Positions 16,204 through 23,777 of a stretch of DNA of 64,000 nt are shown piece after piece. Under the pieces are notes generated by a model. It did not search any database. It was not told the origin of the DNA and saw only the letters and a program-made list of their open reading frames with translations. Numbering within the stretch: the first letter of the stretch is position 1; every line of letters begins with the position of its first letter. This stretch comes from RGIG3528 sp045629005 (GTDB lineage: Bacteria; Bacillota; Clostridia; Lachnospirales; Lachnospiraceae), in contig JAZQQJ010000087.1 in assembly GCA_045629005.1 (NCBI GenBank), positions 10,612-74,611 of the forward strand, in the 5' to 3' direction. The translations under genes and the position numbers were made by a program.

Positions 16204-16627
16204 TTTTTTCGTTCCTTTCCTGGAGATAAGTCTGCAGAATTATGGACGCCGCAATCTTATCTACAACCTGTGCTTTCTTTTTGAAGTCAAGCTCCGCTTC
16301 ATCAAGAATGCGATGTGCTTCAACCGTGGTAAGCCGCTCATCAACAAGAGTTACGGGAAGACCTGTTCTTCTCTCAAGATCGTCCTTAACCTTCTCGCAT
16401 GCATGAGCTCTCTCACCGATAGTATCATTCATGTTAATAGGGTACCCAAGCGCAATTTCCTGAACATCATATTGCTTAATGAGTTCCTCTATGCGCTGAT
16501 AAGTATGGCGCAGCTGGTTTTCCTTTTCACGCCTTATTGTCTCGATTGGCTGTGCGGTAATAAGGAGTTCATCTGAAATGGCAACCCCCATCGTAGCCCC
16601 GCCAAAATCAAGTCCCATTATTCTCAT
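16193..16627 (-). CDS. ruvX: Putative pre-16S rRNA nuclease / Holliday junction resolvase RuvX (YqgF)
   Basis: This 144-residue RNase H-fold nuclease of the YqgF/RuvX family is of normal length. The first catalytic Asp is in 'IMGLDFGGATMGVAISD' (residue 6). The central 'EIALGYPINMND' and 'VTLVDERLTTVEAHRIL' blocks follow, and the last acidic residue is in 'VVDKIAASIILQTYL' near 125. Roles described for the family are 16S rRNA 5'-end maturation and a proposed resolvase activity. It overlaps ireB at its start and DUF1292 at its end, the conserved Firmicute order. Confidence 0.93.
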   Translation of the reverse strand: MRIMGLDFGGATMGVAISDELLITAQPIETIRREKENQLRHTYQRIEELIKQYDVQEIALGYPINMNDTIGERAHACEKVKDDLERRTGLPVTLVDERLTTVEAHRILDEAELDFKKKAQVVDKIAASIILQTYLQERNEKNGR

Positions 16628-16908
16628 TTCTTGTTCTTTCCTCCGAAATTGTTCTCGATGTAGCTCTGAAGAAGAACCTCGAGAATTTCATCACGCTCAA
16701 CCTTCATGATAAGGCTTCTTGCATTTCTGTGTCCGGTGATGTAAGTAGGGTCGCCTGACATAATGTAGCCGACAAGCTGATTGACGGGATTGTAGCCCTG
16801 CTCCGTAAGAGCACGGTAAACGTCATCAACAATGTTCTTTGCCTCCGGAATTTCGTCCTTCTGTGCCTGGAAAAACCTTGTGTTGTTGTCTTTGTTAAGT
16901 TCCTTCAT
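16624..16908 (-). CDS. ireB: IreB family regulatory phosphoprotein
   Basis: This 94-residue protein starts at the ATG 16908, chosen because GAAAGG lies 8 bp upstream. An in-frame TTG 18 bp earlier has no site. The IreB/DUF965 (YrzL) pattern is clear: 'DEIPEAKNIVDDVYRALTEQ', 'GYNPVNQLVGYIMSGDPTYI' and 'HRNARSLIMKVERDEILEVL'. In Enterococcus, IreB is phosphorylated by the PASTA kinase IreK and affects cephalosporin resistance. The Thr/Tyr-rich 'DPTYITGH' part is conserved. It heads the ireB-ruvX-DUF1292 operon; alaS, its usual upstream neighbour, is missing and mtaB stands there instead. Confidence 0.92.
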   Translation of the reverse strand: MKELNKDNNTRFFQAQKDEIPEAKNIVDDVYRALTEQGYNPVNQLVGYIMSGDPTYITGHRNARSLIMKVERDEILEVLLQSYIENNFGGKNKK

Positions 16909-16938
16909 TCTTAAACCTTTCTTCAATACACAGCCCTT

Positions 16939-18243
16939 CTATTCGAGGATAAGTACATTATCCGAAACAGAAACTGCTGTTCCTTTACTTTTTTTATCGG
17001 CAGAAGCGCATCTCACATAGCGCTCATTATACCCTGTATAATAGTCTTTCCCGTTTATTTTTGCAATTTCCTCGATGATGATGTTCTGTTCTTCACCGAT
17101 GAAGCTTTCCGCATACTTTCTGCCAAGCTCTTCCTCAAGAGCAATGAGCTTCGCACTTCTGTCATTCTTCACTGCCTCGCTCACCTGATCCGGCATCTTG
17201 TCCGCACGCGTTCCGCGTCTTCTGGAATACTTGAACACATGCACTTTCGAAAAAGCAATTCTCCTTGTAAACTCCATCGTTTCGAGAAACTCTTCTTCTG
17301 TTTCTCCCGGGAAACCGACAATAATGTCTGTCGTAATAGCAGGCCTGTCATAAACTGCGCGCAGCGCTTCACAGCCTAAGGCATATTCTTCTGAGGTGTA
17401 CTTTCTGTTCATACGCTTAAGTACGGTGTTCGAACCCGACTGAAGCGAAAGATGAAACTGAGGACAAACCTTTGTATTTTTGCTGAGTCTTTCGGCAAAT
17501 TCCTTTGTAACAACTCTCGGCTCAAGAGAACCGAGCCTTATGCGACGGAGCTTCGGAATATCGGCAAGCTCTTCCATCAGCTTTAACAACGCTTCTCCGC
17601 CTTTTACTCCATACGCTTCATAGGAAGACAGATGAATTCCTGTAAGCACTATTTCCTCATAACCGAGCTCCGTCATGCGTTTTGCTTCACAAACAACGTC
17701 TTTCGGTTCTCTGGAACGTATGCGCCCACGCGTATAAGGAATTATGCAGTAGGAACAGAACTGATTGCATCCGTCCTGAATTTTAATGTATGTACGTGTA
17801 TGTTCTCCTCTTTCAGAGAGGGAAAGTTCTTCGTAGTTGCACTCATGTGTCATATCCGACACATGACTGTTATGCTTATCGGCAAGTGCCTCCATAACGG
17901 CTTCTACAACTTCACCTTTATGATTGGTGCCGATATATCCGTCAAAGCCAAGTGCATCACGCTCTTCATCGGAAAGTGCCTGAATGTAGCAGCCGGCGGC
18001 AATTACCGCTGCGCCTTCGTTCTGCTTTTTGGCGCGGTGAAGCATCTGTCTTGACTTTCTGTCCGCAATATTCGTTACGGAACAGGTGTTCACAATATAT
18101 ACATCGGCTTTTTCTTCAAAAGGAACAACCTCCATACCGGCTTCTTTAAGAAGAGTAGCCATCGCTTCGGATTCGTATGCGTTAACTTTGCATCCAAGCG
18201 TTAAAATACCTATAGTAATTTTGTCAGTCTTTTTCAAGTTCAT
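16939..18243 (-). CDS. mtaB: tRNA (t6A37) methylthiotransferase MtaB
   Basis: This 434-residue radical SAM enzyme adds a methylthio group to t6A37 in ANN-decoding tRNAs (ms2t6A). Three domains are visible: the N-terminal UPF0004 domain with 'LTLGCKVNAYESEAM' and 'NTCSVTNIADRKSRQ', the radical SAM core with 'CNQFCSYCIIPYTRGR' (CxxxCxxC, near residue 158), and a C-terminal TRAM-like domain ending near residue 434. Both [4Fe-4S] cysteine sets appear complete. 'CKVN' together with these motifs places it with MtaB and not MiaB or RimO. The ribosome binding site before the ATG is weak. It faces away from the HPr-like gene. Confidence 0.92.
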   Translation of the reverse strand: MNLKKTDKITIGILTLGCKVNAYESEAMATLLKEAGMEVVPFEEKADVYIVNTCSVTNIADRKSRQMLHRAKKQNEGAAVIAAGCYIQALSDEERDALGFDGYIGTNHKGEVVEAVMEALADKHNSHVSDMTHECNYEELSLSERGEHTRTYIKIQDGCNQFCSYCIIPYTRGRIRSREPKDVVCEAKRMTELGYEEIVLTGIHLSSYEAYGVKGGEALLKLMEELADIPKLRRIRLGSLEPRVVTKEFAERLSKNTKVCPQFHLSLQSGSNTVLKRMNRKYTSEEYALGCEALRAVYDRPAITTDIIVGFPGETEEEFLETMEFTRRIAFSKVHVFKYSRRRGTRADKMPDQVSEAVKNDRSAKLIALEEELGRKYAESFIGEEQNIIIEEIAKINGKDYYTGYNERYVRCASADKKSKGTAVSVSDNVLILE

Positions 18244-18374
18244 GTCTTAAAATGACGTGCATTTTACCTAAAAACAGTTGGTAACAGGCACACTTTTTGT
18301 TAATTATGTATATTGATTTTCACGAAAAAAAATATTAAAATGACGGTGTTATTTAAAGAAGGAGGTATTACATT

Positions 18375-18608
18375 ATGGCAACAGTTAAAATTTCATTAAA
18401 CACAATCGACAAGGTTAAATCATTCGTAAACGAGATTTCCAAGTTCGATACAGATTTCGATCTTGTTTCCGGCAGATACGTTATCGATGCTAAGTCCATC
18501 ATGGGCATCTTCAGTCTTGATCTTTCCAAGCCCATCGATTTAAGCATCCACGGCAACGACGGCATCGACGAAATCATGAACGCTCTTGCTCCTTACATCG
18601 TAAAGTAA
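18375..18608 (+). CDS. HPr-like protein lacking the active-site histidine
   Basis: This 77-residue protein follows a strong AAGGAGG. The C-terminal two thirds match HPr closely, with 'DAKSIMGIFSLDLSKPIDL', where Ser41 corresponds to the regulatory Ser46 of HPr. The N-terminal 'GIHARPA' loop is replaced by 'NTIDKVKSF', and the position of the phosphorylated His15 is Thr10. It therefore cannot carry the PEP-derived phosphate in the usual way. It could still be a target or decoy of HPr kinase, or bind CcpA-type partners; this is inference. It is a single-gene unit with its own UUCG-loop terminator. Confidence 0.85.
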   Translation: MATVKISLNTIDKVKSFVNEISKFDTDFDLVSGRYVIDAKSIMGIFSLDLSKPIDLSIHGNDGIDEIMNALAPYIVK

Positions 18609-18623
18609 TAGCAAAGCTTTTTG

Positions 18624-18650
18624 AAAGGGATACTTCGGTATCCCTTTTTT
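18624..18650 (+). terminator. Terminator of the HPr-like gene
   Basis: A 10-bp perfect stem (AAAGGGATAC / GTATCCCTTT) is closed by a C(UUCG)G tetraloop and followed by a T-rich run. It starts about 15 bp after the stop codon. Confidence 0.95.
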
Positions 18651-18689
18651 GTTTTTCTGAAAGAAAATGCAAAATCATTCTTTTTGCAT

Positions 18690-19871
18690 TTATGCTCTGC
18701 AGTCAATTACTTCTACTGTCTTTAATGCTGTATCAACAAGCTCGTCTATTCTTTCCGTAAGCTTAAGCTCCGACTTTTCAATGGAGGAAAGAATCGGATG
18801 TGTAACAGGATGCTTTGCAACAAAAATGGTGCAGCAATCCTCAAAAGGCTGTATGGAAGTTTCGAACGCATTAATCTTCTGTGAAATGTCTACGATGTCC
18901 TGCTTGTCAAAAGCAATAAGAGGCCTGTAGACAGGAAGTGTGCACACTGCATTTGTGCACTGCAGGCTCTGCATGGTCTGGCTTGCAACCTGTCCGATGC
19001 TTTCACCTGTAATAAGTCCGATGCACTTGCCTTTTTCGGCAAGCTTTTCGGCGATTTTCATCATGTAACGACGCATGATAATCGTAAGCTGCTCATGCGG
19101 GCACTGCTCATATATGTAAAGCTGTATGTCGGTAAAATTGACAACATTAAGCTTTATGGGGCCTGTATAAGCACTTATAATCTTTGCAAGGTCCACAACC
19201 TTCTGTTTTGCACGCTCACTTGTGTAAGGCGGAGCATGGAAGTATGTTGCTTCGATTTCAACACCACGCTTTGCAACCATATATCCCGCAACAGGACTGT
19301 CAATACCGCCCGAAAGAAGAAGCATTGCTTTTCCTGCAGTACCTACAGGCATGCCGCCCGCACCGGGAATTGTTTCGGAATAAATGTATGCACGCTGTCT
19401 AACCTCAAGAGTAAGCAGAACCTGAGGTGTGTGAATGTCTACCTTTGTATCGGTAAACTTGTAAAGAATTGCTTCTCCGAGCTTGCAGCACATATCAGGG
19501 GACTCTATGGGATAATTCTTATCTGCTCTCTTGGCATTAACCCTGAACGTAAAGTGCTTATCCGGATATGCTTCATCAACATATGCGAGAACAGCTTCCG
19601 TAATGTCGCTCCAGTCAATAGAATCAATAACAACAACAGGCGAAATGGCATGAATACCGAACACCTTCTGAAGTTCTTCTATTGTTTCGTCATAGTCGTA
19701 TTCATCAGGGCACTGAATGAAAATTCGACCCTGTTCACGCTGAACAATAAAAGCACCAAGCTTTTCCAGATGTGCTTCAATCTGCGTACATAAAGCTCTC
19801 TCAAAAGTGCCTCTGTTCTTTCCTTTAATTCCGATTTCACCGTATTTTACAAGTAATGCTTTGTAATTCAT
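18690..19871 (-). CDS. thiI: tRNA 4-thiouridine synthase ThiI
   Basis: This 393-residue protein activates U8 of tRNA with ATP and inserts sulfur. An N-terminal ferredoxin-like part begins 'LLVKYGEIGIKGKNRGTFE'. The THUMP domain covers about residues 60-165. The adenylating PP-loop domain has 'LLSGGIDSPVAGYMVAKRG' near residue 181 and 'ITGESIGQVASQT' near 284. It lacks the C-terminal rhodanese domain found in E. coli, as in Bacillus, where a dedicated cysteine desulfurase donates sulfur directly. A cysteine desulfurase gene lies two genes upstream (21764-22957). It starts 3 bp after the GGDEF gene, so they share a transcript. Confidence 0.94.
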   Translation of the reverse strand: MNYKALLVKYGEIGIKGKNRGTFERALCTQIEAHLEKLGAFIVQREQGRIFIQCPDEYDYDETIEELQKVFGIHAISPVVVIDSIDWSDITEAVLAYVDEAYPDKHFTFRVNAKRADKNYPIESPDMCCKLGEAILYKFTDTKVDIHTPQVLLTLEVRQRAYIYSETIPGAGGMPVGTAGKAMLLLSGGIDSPVAGYMVAKRGVEIEATYFHAPPYTSERAKQKVVDLAKIISAYTGPIKLNVVNFTDIQLYIYEQCPHEQLTIIMRRYMMKIAEKLAEKGKCIGLITGESIGQVASQTMQSLQCTNAVCTLPVYRPLIAFDKQDIVDISQKINAFETSIQPFEDCCTIFVAKHPVTHPILSSIEKSELKLTERIDELVDTALKTVEVIDCRA

Positions 19872-19874
19872 AAT

Positions 19875-21521
19875 CTACCTGTCTGCATCAAGCATTTCAA
19901 AGACAAACTCATCATCATTTTGTCTATAGAAGCCCAATGCATTTTTCTTTTCATTTTTAACTTTGTAAAGCCCGTTGTCAGCAAGATGAATGTAATCAAG
20001 AACAGTCTCGCCTTCTTTTACCCTGCCGTTGACCGCACCTTCCGTAACGGTAATATACTGCGATACAGGCGAAGAATCATGGTTAATCATACGGCATGCA
20101 AGCGCGCGCCTTATGTCCGTGCACATTCTTAACAGTTCTTCATCTGTTTTGTTTCTGGAGATAATGATGAATTCATCTCCACCGTATCTGACAATAATAT
20201 CCTTCTCTTTAACGCAACATTCCGTAAGTACATCACTTACTTCACGAAGCACTTCGTCTCCCTGAAGATGACCGTACGTATCGTTGTACTGTTTGAAATT
20301 GTCCACATCAAGAACCGTTATTGCAAAACGGCTCCTTCTTCTGCGCGCATCATCAAACCATTTCTCACAAATATCGTTGAGGATGTATCTGTTGTACTGC
20401 CCTGTAAGCGGGTCATGTTCCGAGATTCGCTTAAGCTTTCTGTTTCTTTCCTCGGCAGCAGCACGTCTCTTAATTTCGTCATCAAGAAGCTTTTTATTTC
20501 TTGCAGCATTGATTTTCTGCTGTTTTACAAGTATTTCTTCCTGCTCTTTGTAAGAGAAATACTTCTCATAAAACTTACACAGATTCTGCTCGACGCCCCA
20601 TTTCTTTTCGTAAAGAATCGCAACCTTGTAGTAATCACACCAGTTGCTTACTTTATTTGTGACATTGCACATATTGTAGAGGCCCTGGATAAGCCTCTTC
20701 GCAAGTGCCTGATGATTTAACTCGACAAGTACCGTTGCAAGTTCGATGTACATTTCTCCTGTAGCAAACACTTCGCGCTGATTTTCAACATCATCGATAA
20801 CAGTCATAATGTATTCGTCAGCTTCGTCACGGCGTCCGAGTTTAAGCAAAACAACAGCATATAGAGCAGCATATCCGTAAGCGTAGTAGGAATCCTCGTT
20901 TGCACTTACACCTTCAATGCAGCTGAGCATACGGAACGCTTCCTCGTAGCTCCCCTGAAGATAATGAGTGTAAGCAATGTTCATAAGGCAGAAGTTTATG
21001 CCCGTGTAACGTGAAATACGATAGTTTTCCTCCGGACCGTAATCAGCCTCATTTATGATCTTATAGGCTTCACGGAAGTACTCAAGTGCCATATCATACT
21101 CATTGAGTCGAAGATAAATATCACCGATATTGTTTGCGACAATGGGACGCATTGTAAGGAGCTTTGCTTTACGGCAAATCTCATAAGCCTTTTCGTAATG
21201 CTCCAATGCGGACATATCATCCGAAACCGAAAGCATAATAATGCCGAACATATTGTGGCAGTCGGCTTCAAGCCTGGGCTCATTGTGAGTAATGCTTAAC
21301 TGCAATGAATACACAAGCTTTTTCATGCTTTCTTCACCCGCAATGTTTTTACGGTATTTCAGAATCGTGTCATAGTATTCGCCGTAACCGATGGCAATCT
21401 CATCCTTATCTTTCTTTGCAAGAGAATAAAACTCATTGACATCCTTTTCGAATACCTCAAGAGCTGCATACTTACTCGTCTGTAGAATCTGTAGATAGTC
21501 CTTAAGCTGTTTCTTGGTCAT
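19875..21521 (-). CDS. TPR-repeat diguanylate cyclase (GGDEF domain)
   Basis: This 548-residue soluble protein has an N-terminal all-helical region of TPR-like repeats (about residues 1-330). An example is 'ALEHYEKAYEICRKAKLL' followed by 'MALEYFREAYKIINEA'. A coiled-coil linker (330-365) leads to a C-terminal GGDEF domain. The active site reads 'IVRYGGDEFIII' near residue 444 and is intact, with 'DVDNFKQYNDTYGHLQGDEV' upstream, so c-di-GMP synthesis is expected. The inhibitory RxxD motif is KEKD here, so product inhibition is probably weak. The TPRs suggest control by protein or peptide binding. A good promoter lies at 21607-21635. It sits immediately before thiI, an unusual partner. Confidence 0.92.
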   Translation of the reverse strand: MTKKQLKDYLQILQTSKYAALEVFEKDVNEFYSLAKKDKDEIAIGYGEYYDTILKYRKNIAGEESMKKLVYSLQLSITHNEPRLEADCHNMFGIIMLSVSDDMSALEHYEKAYEICRKAKLLTMRPIVANNIGDIYLRLNEYDMALEYFREAYKIINEADYGPEENYRISRYTGINFCLMNIAYTHYLQGSYEEAFRMLSCIEGVSANEDSYYAYGYAALYAVVLLKLGRRDEADEYIMTVIDDVENQREVFATGEMYIELATVLVELNHQALAKRLIQGLYNMCNVTNKVSNWCDYYKVAILYEKKWGVEQNLCKFYEKYFSYKEQEEILVKQQKINAARNKKLLDDEIKRRAAAEERNRKLKRISEHDPLTGQYNRYILNDICEKWFDDARRRRSRFAITVLDVDNFKQYNDTYGHLQGDEVLREVSDVLTECCVKEKDIIVRYGGDEFIIISRNKTDEELLRMCTDIRRALACRMINHDSSPVSQYITVTEGAVNGRVKEGETVLDYIHLADNGLYKVKNEKKNALGFYRQNDDEFVFEMLDADR

Positions 21522-21606
21522 TTCTCCAACACCCCTGTAATTTGTGACATACTTGCGAACATGCCCCTAACATTTCGCTTTATGTGGGCACAAAAAATCA
21601 CCCTAT

Positions 21607-21635
21607 ATTTTACCATTATTTACGCTCTTTTGCAA
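21607..21635 (-). promoter_or_regulatory. Sigma-A promoter of the TPR-GGDEF/thiI unit
   Basis: The -35 is TTGCAA, the spacer 17 bp, and the -10 is TAAAAT with a TGG extension. It lies about 85 bp upstream of the GGDEF gene start, in a gap that holds nothing else except the preceding terminator. Confidence 0.6.
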
Positions 21636-21696
21636 ACGATTGTAGCCCTCTTGCGCATTAAATAAAAATAAAGAAGAAGATATGAGAATAAAATAT

Positions 21697-21716
21697 GGGC
21701 AGCAGTACGGCTGCCC
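21697..21716 (-). terminator. Terminator after the cysteine desulfurase gene
   Basis: A 7-bp GC-rich perfect stem (GGGCAGC / GCTGCCC) has a 6-nt loop. On the minus strand it is followed by ATATTTTATTCTC. It lies about 50 bp downstream of the stop codon. Confidence 0.8.
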
Positions 21717-21763
21717 GGTTTTCTTATCACTATTTATGAGCAAATGCGAAAAAATGATGATGT

Positions 21764-22957
21764 TTAGTGTCTTCTGAATTTTCTTAGCTGTGGCAGAAGT
21801 TTTTCAAGAACCGACAGTGTATAGTCGATTTCTTCTTCTGTCGTATATTTGCAGAAGCTGAAGCGAATTGTCGAGTCGAGGTATTTCTGTTCTGTGCCGA
21901 TTGCCTTCAGCGTGCCGGAAATTGCGGGATGGTTTGAGGAGCATGCTGAGCCCGAAGAAACATATATTCCCTGCTCCTCAAGTGCATGTAAGAGCACTTC
22001 GCTTCTCACTCCTTCGAAGCCGCAACTCACAACGTGCGGGGCGGTGTTCCTAACAAGTTCCGAAAGGTTTTCTGTCCCGCTTTCAAGGCTGTTACTGATA
22101 GTGTGCACATATGTATCCGGAAGCTCCAGCAGGCCACGAATCAGCTTCTCCTTAAGGGTAAACATGTGCTCTCTGTTTTCTGAAAGGCAGGCATACATTT
22201 CTTCCGAAGCTACTCCAAGACCGGCAATGGCAGGAACATTCTCAGTGCCGCTTCTCATGCCGCTCTCCTGTCCGCCGCCGTTAATTATGGGTTTTACTTT
22301 AACGCCTTTTTTTATGTAAAGAAATCCGCTTCCTTTCGGGCCGTGTATTTTGTGTCCTGAAACCGAAAGCATGTCTATACCCATCTTCTTCGGTACAATG
22401 GTCATTTTACCGAAGGCCTGGATGGCATCAACGTGAAAAAGAACTTTGGGGTTCTTTTCTTTTATTTTCTTTGATATTTCCGTAACGTCGTTGACACTTC
22501 CGACTTCATTGTTCACGAACATAACAGAAACAATTATTGTGTCGTCACGCATTAGTGAAAGCAATGAATCCATGTCAACGCGGCCATTTCTGTCAACTTC
22601 ACAGAAAGAAACTTCATACCCCATGCTCTCTAGGAAAAGAACGGGATTATATACGGACGCATGTTCCATACGGGTTGTTATTATGTGCTTTCCCATGCGG
22701 TTGTTTGCAAGTGCCGCTCCTACAAGAGCCATATTGTTGGACTCTGTTCCGCCGGAGGTAAAAACAATTTCAGATGCCTCGCACTTAAGGATTTTACATA
22801 AGCTTTCCCTGGATGCTTTAATGTGATTCTCCGCTTCCATTCCGACAATATGCATGGACGAGGGGTTGCCGTATTCCTTAAGGAACACGCTGCTCATTTT
22901 CTCATATACGGCATCGCTTACCTTTGTTGTTGCTGCGTTATCAAGATAACAGTTCAT
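21764..22957 (-). CDS. Cysteine desulfurase (NifS/IscS family)
   Basis: The start was set at the ATG 22957 (MNCYLDNAATT) with GGAG 7 bp upstream; the frame is open further up only inside rsmE. This 397-residue PLP enzyme takes sulfur from cysteine as an enzyme persulfide. 'YLDNAATTKVSDAV' opens the fold. The PLP lysine is in 'VSGHKIHGPKGSGFLYI' near residue 198 and the active-site Cys in 'SSGSACSSNHPA' near 335. The short Cys loop is group I-like. No iscU/nifU gene is adjacent, so it may be dedicated to ThiI, as NifZ is in Bacillus. It overlaps rsmE by 17 bp. Confidence 0.92.
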   Translation of the reverse strand: MNCYLDNAATTKVSDAVYEKMSSVFLKEYGNPSSMHIVGMEAENHIKASRESLCKILKCEASEIVFTSGGTESNNMALVGAALANNRMGKHIITTRMEHASVYNPVLFLESMGYEVSFCEVDRNGRVDMDSLLSLMRDDTIIVSVMFVNNEVGSVNDVTEISKKIKEKNPKVLFHVDAIQAFGKMTIVPKKMGIDMLSVSGHKIHGPKGSGFLYIKKGVKVKPIINGGGQESGMRSGTENVPAIAGLGVASEEMYACLSENREHMFTLKEKLIRGLLELPDTYVHTISNSLESGTENLSELVRNTAPHVVSCGFEGVRSEVLLHALEEQGIYVSSGSACSSNHPAISGTLKAIGTEQKYLDSTIRFSFCKYTTEEEIDYTLSVLEKLLPQLRKFRRH

Positions 22958-23714
22958 TGTCAGTCTCCAGTTCGTACATAAGTATTGAAATGAGCGTAAG
23001 CCCTGCAGTCTCGGTACGTAAAATTCGTTTGCCGAGTGATACCGAACTTCCTCCTGCATTCAGAATCTCTTCGATTTCGCTTTCTTCAAATCCACCTTCG
23101 GGGCCGATAAATACAGCTGCTTTTGAGCCCTTGGGAGCCTTTTTTACGACCTCGCAATAGTCTTCAAGGGATTTCATGCCTCTTGCATTCTCATAGGCCG
23201 CACAGACCACGCTGTCGCCTTCAAACGCCTCCTTAAGAGCCTGTTTAAAGGTAAGGCAGTGACCTATTTCGGGAATGATCCCTCTGCCCGACTGTTTTGC
23301 GGCTGCCCTGCTTATTTCCTGCCATCTGGCAAGCTTCTTTTTTTCCGATTTATCGTCTTCGATTTTAGCAATGCTTCTTTTCATTGCTACCGGAACAATC
23401 TCATACGCACCAAGTTCAACGGCTTTTTGTATGATAAGCTCCATCTTGTCCTTTTTGGGAAGCCCCTGATAAAGGACAATTTTAACAGGGAGTTCGTTTT
23501 CGGATTCTCTCGTTTCGATTATTTCGAATACGACATCATTTGAGGCTGTAAAATCCGAAACACTGCAGACGTTTTCAAGCCCTGCTCCGTCGCAGAGCAC
23601 AGCTTTTTCACCTTTTGCAAGTCTAAGCACATTTTTAATGTGGTGTGCATCCTCGCCTGTCACGGTGATTTCCTTGTCTGTTTTATTTTCAGGTTCGTAG
23701 TAGAATCTGTACAT
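22941..23714 (-). CDS. rsmE: 16S rRNA (uracil-1498-N3)-methyltransferase RsmE
   Basis: This 257-residue SPOUT methyltransferase is of standard length. The N-terminal PUA-like part has 'EDAHHIKNVLRLAKGEKAVL'. The knotted SAM site is formed by 'KAAVFIGPEGGFEESEIEEI' (near residue 197) and 'VSLGKRILRTETAGLTLI' (near 227). It methylates U1498 in 16S rRNA. The terminator at 23739-23770 separates it from dnaJ, which is often its neighbour in Firmicutes, so it begins a new unit with the cysteine desulfurase. Confidence 0.94.
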   Translation of the reverse strand: MYRFYYEPENKTDKEITVTGEDAHHIKNVLRLAKGEKAVLCDGAGLENVCSVSDFTASNDVVFEIIETRESENELPVKIVLYQGLPKKDKMELIIQKAVELGAYEIVPVAMKRSIAKIEDDKSEKKKLARWQEISRAAAKQSGRGIIPEIGHCLTFKQALKEAFEGDSVVCAAYENARGMKSLEDYCEVVKKAPKGSKAAVFIGPEGGFEESEIEEILNAGGSSVSLGKRILRTETAGLTLISILMYELETDNELLS

Positions 23715-23738
23715 TCTTTTCTCCCATTAATCGTGCAA

Positions 23739-23770
23739 AAACTACCTCAGGCGTTTGCCCGAGGTAGTTT
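23739..23770 (-). terminator. Terminator of the heat-shock operon
   Basis: An outer 10-bp stem (AAACTACCTC / GAGGTAGTTT) encloses an inner GGC/GCC pair set. On the minus strand TTTTT follows. It starts shortly after the dnaJ stop. Confidence 0.9.
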
Positions 23771-23777
23771 AACTTTT

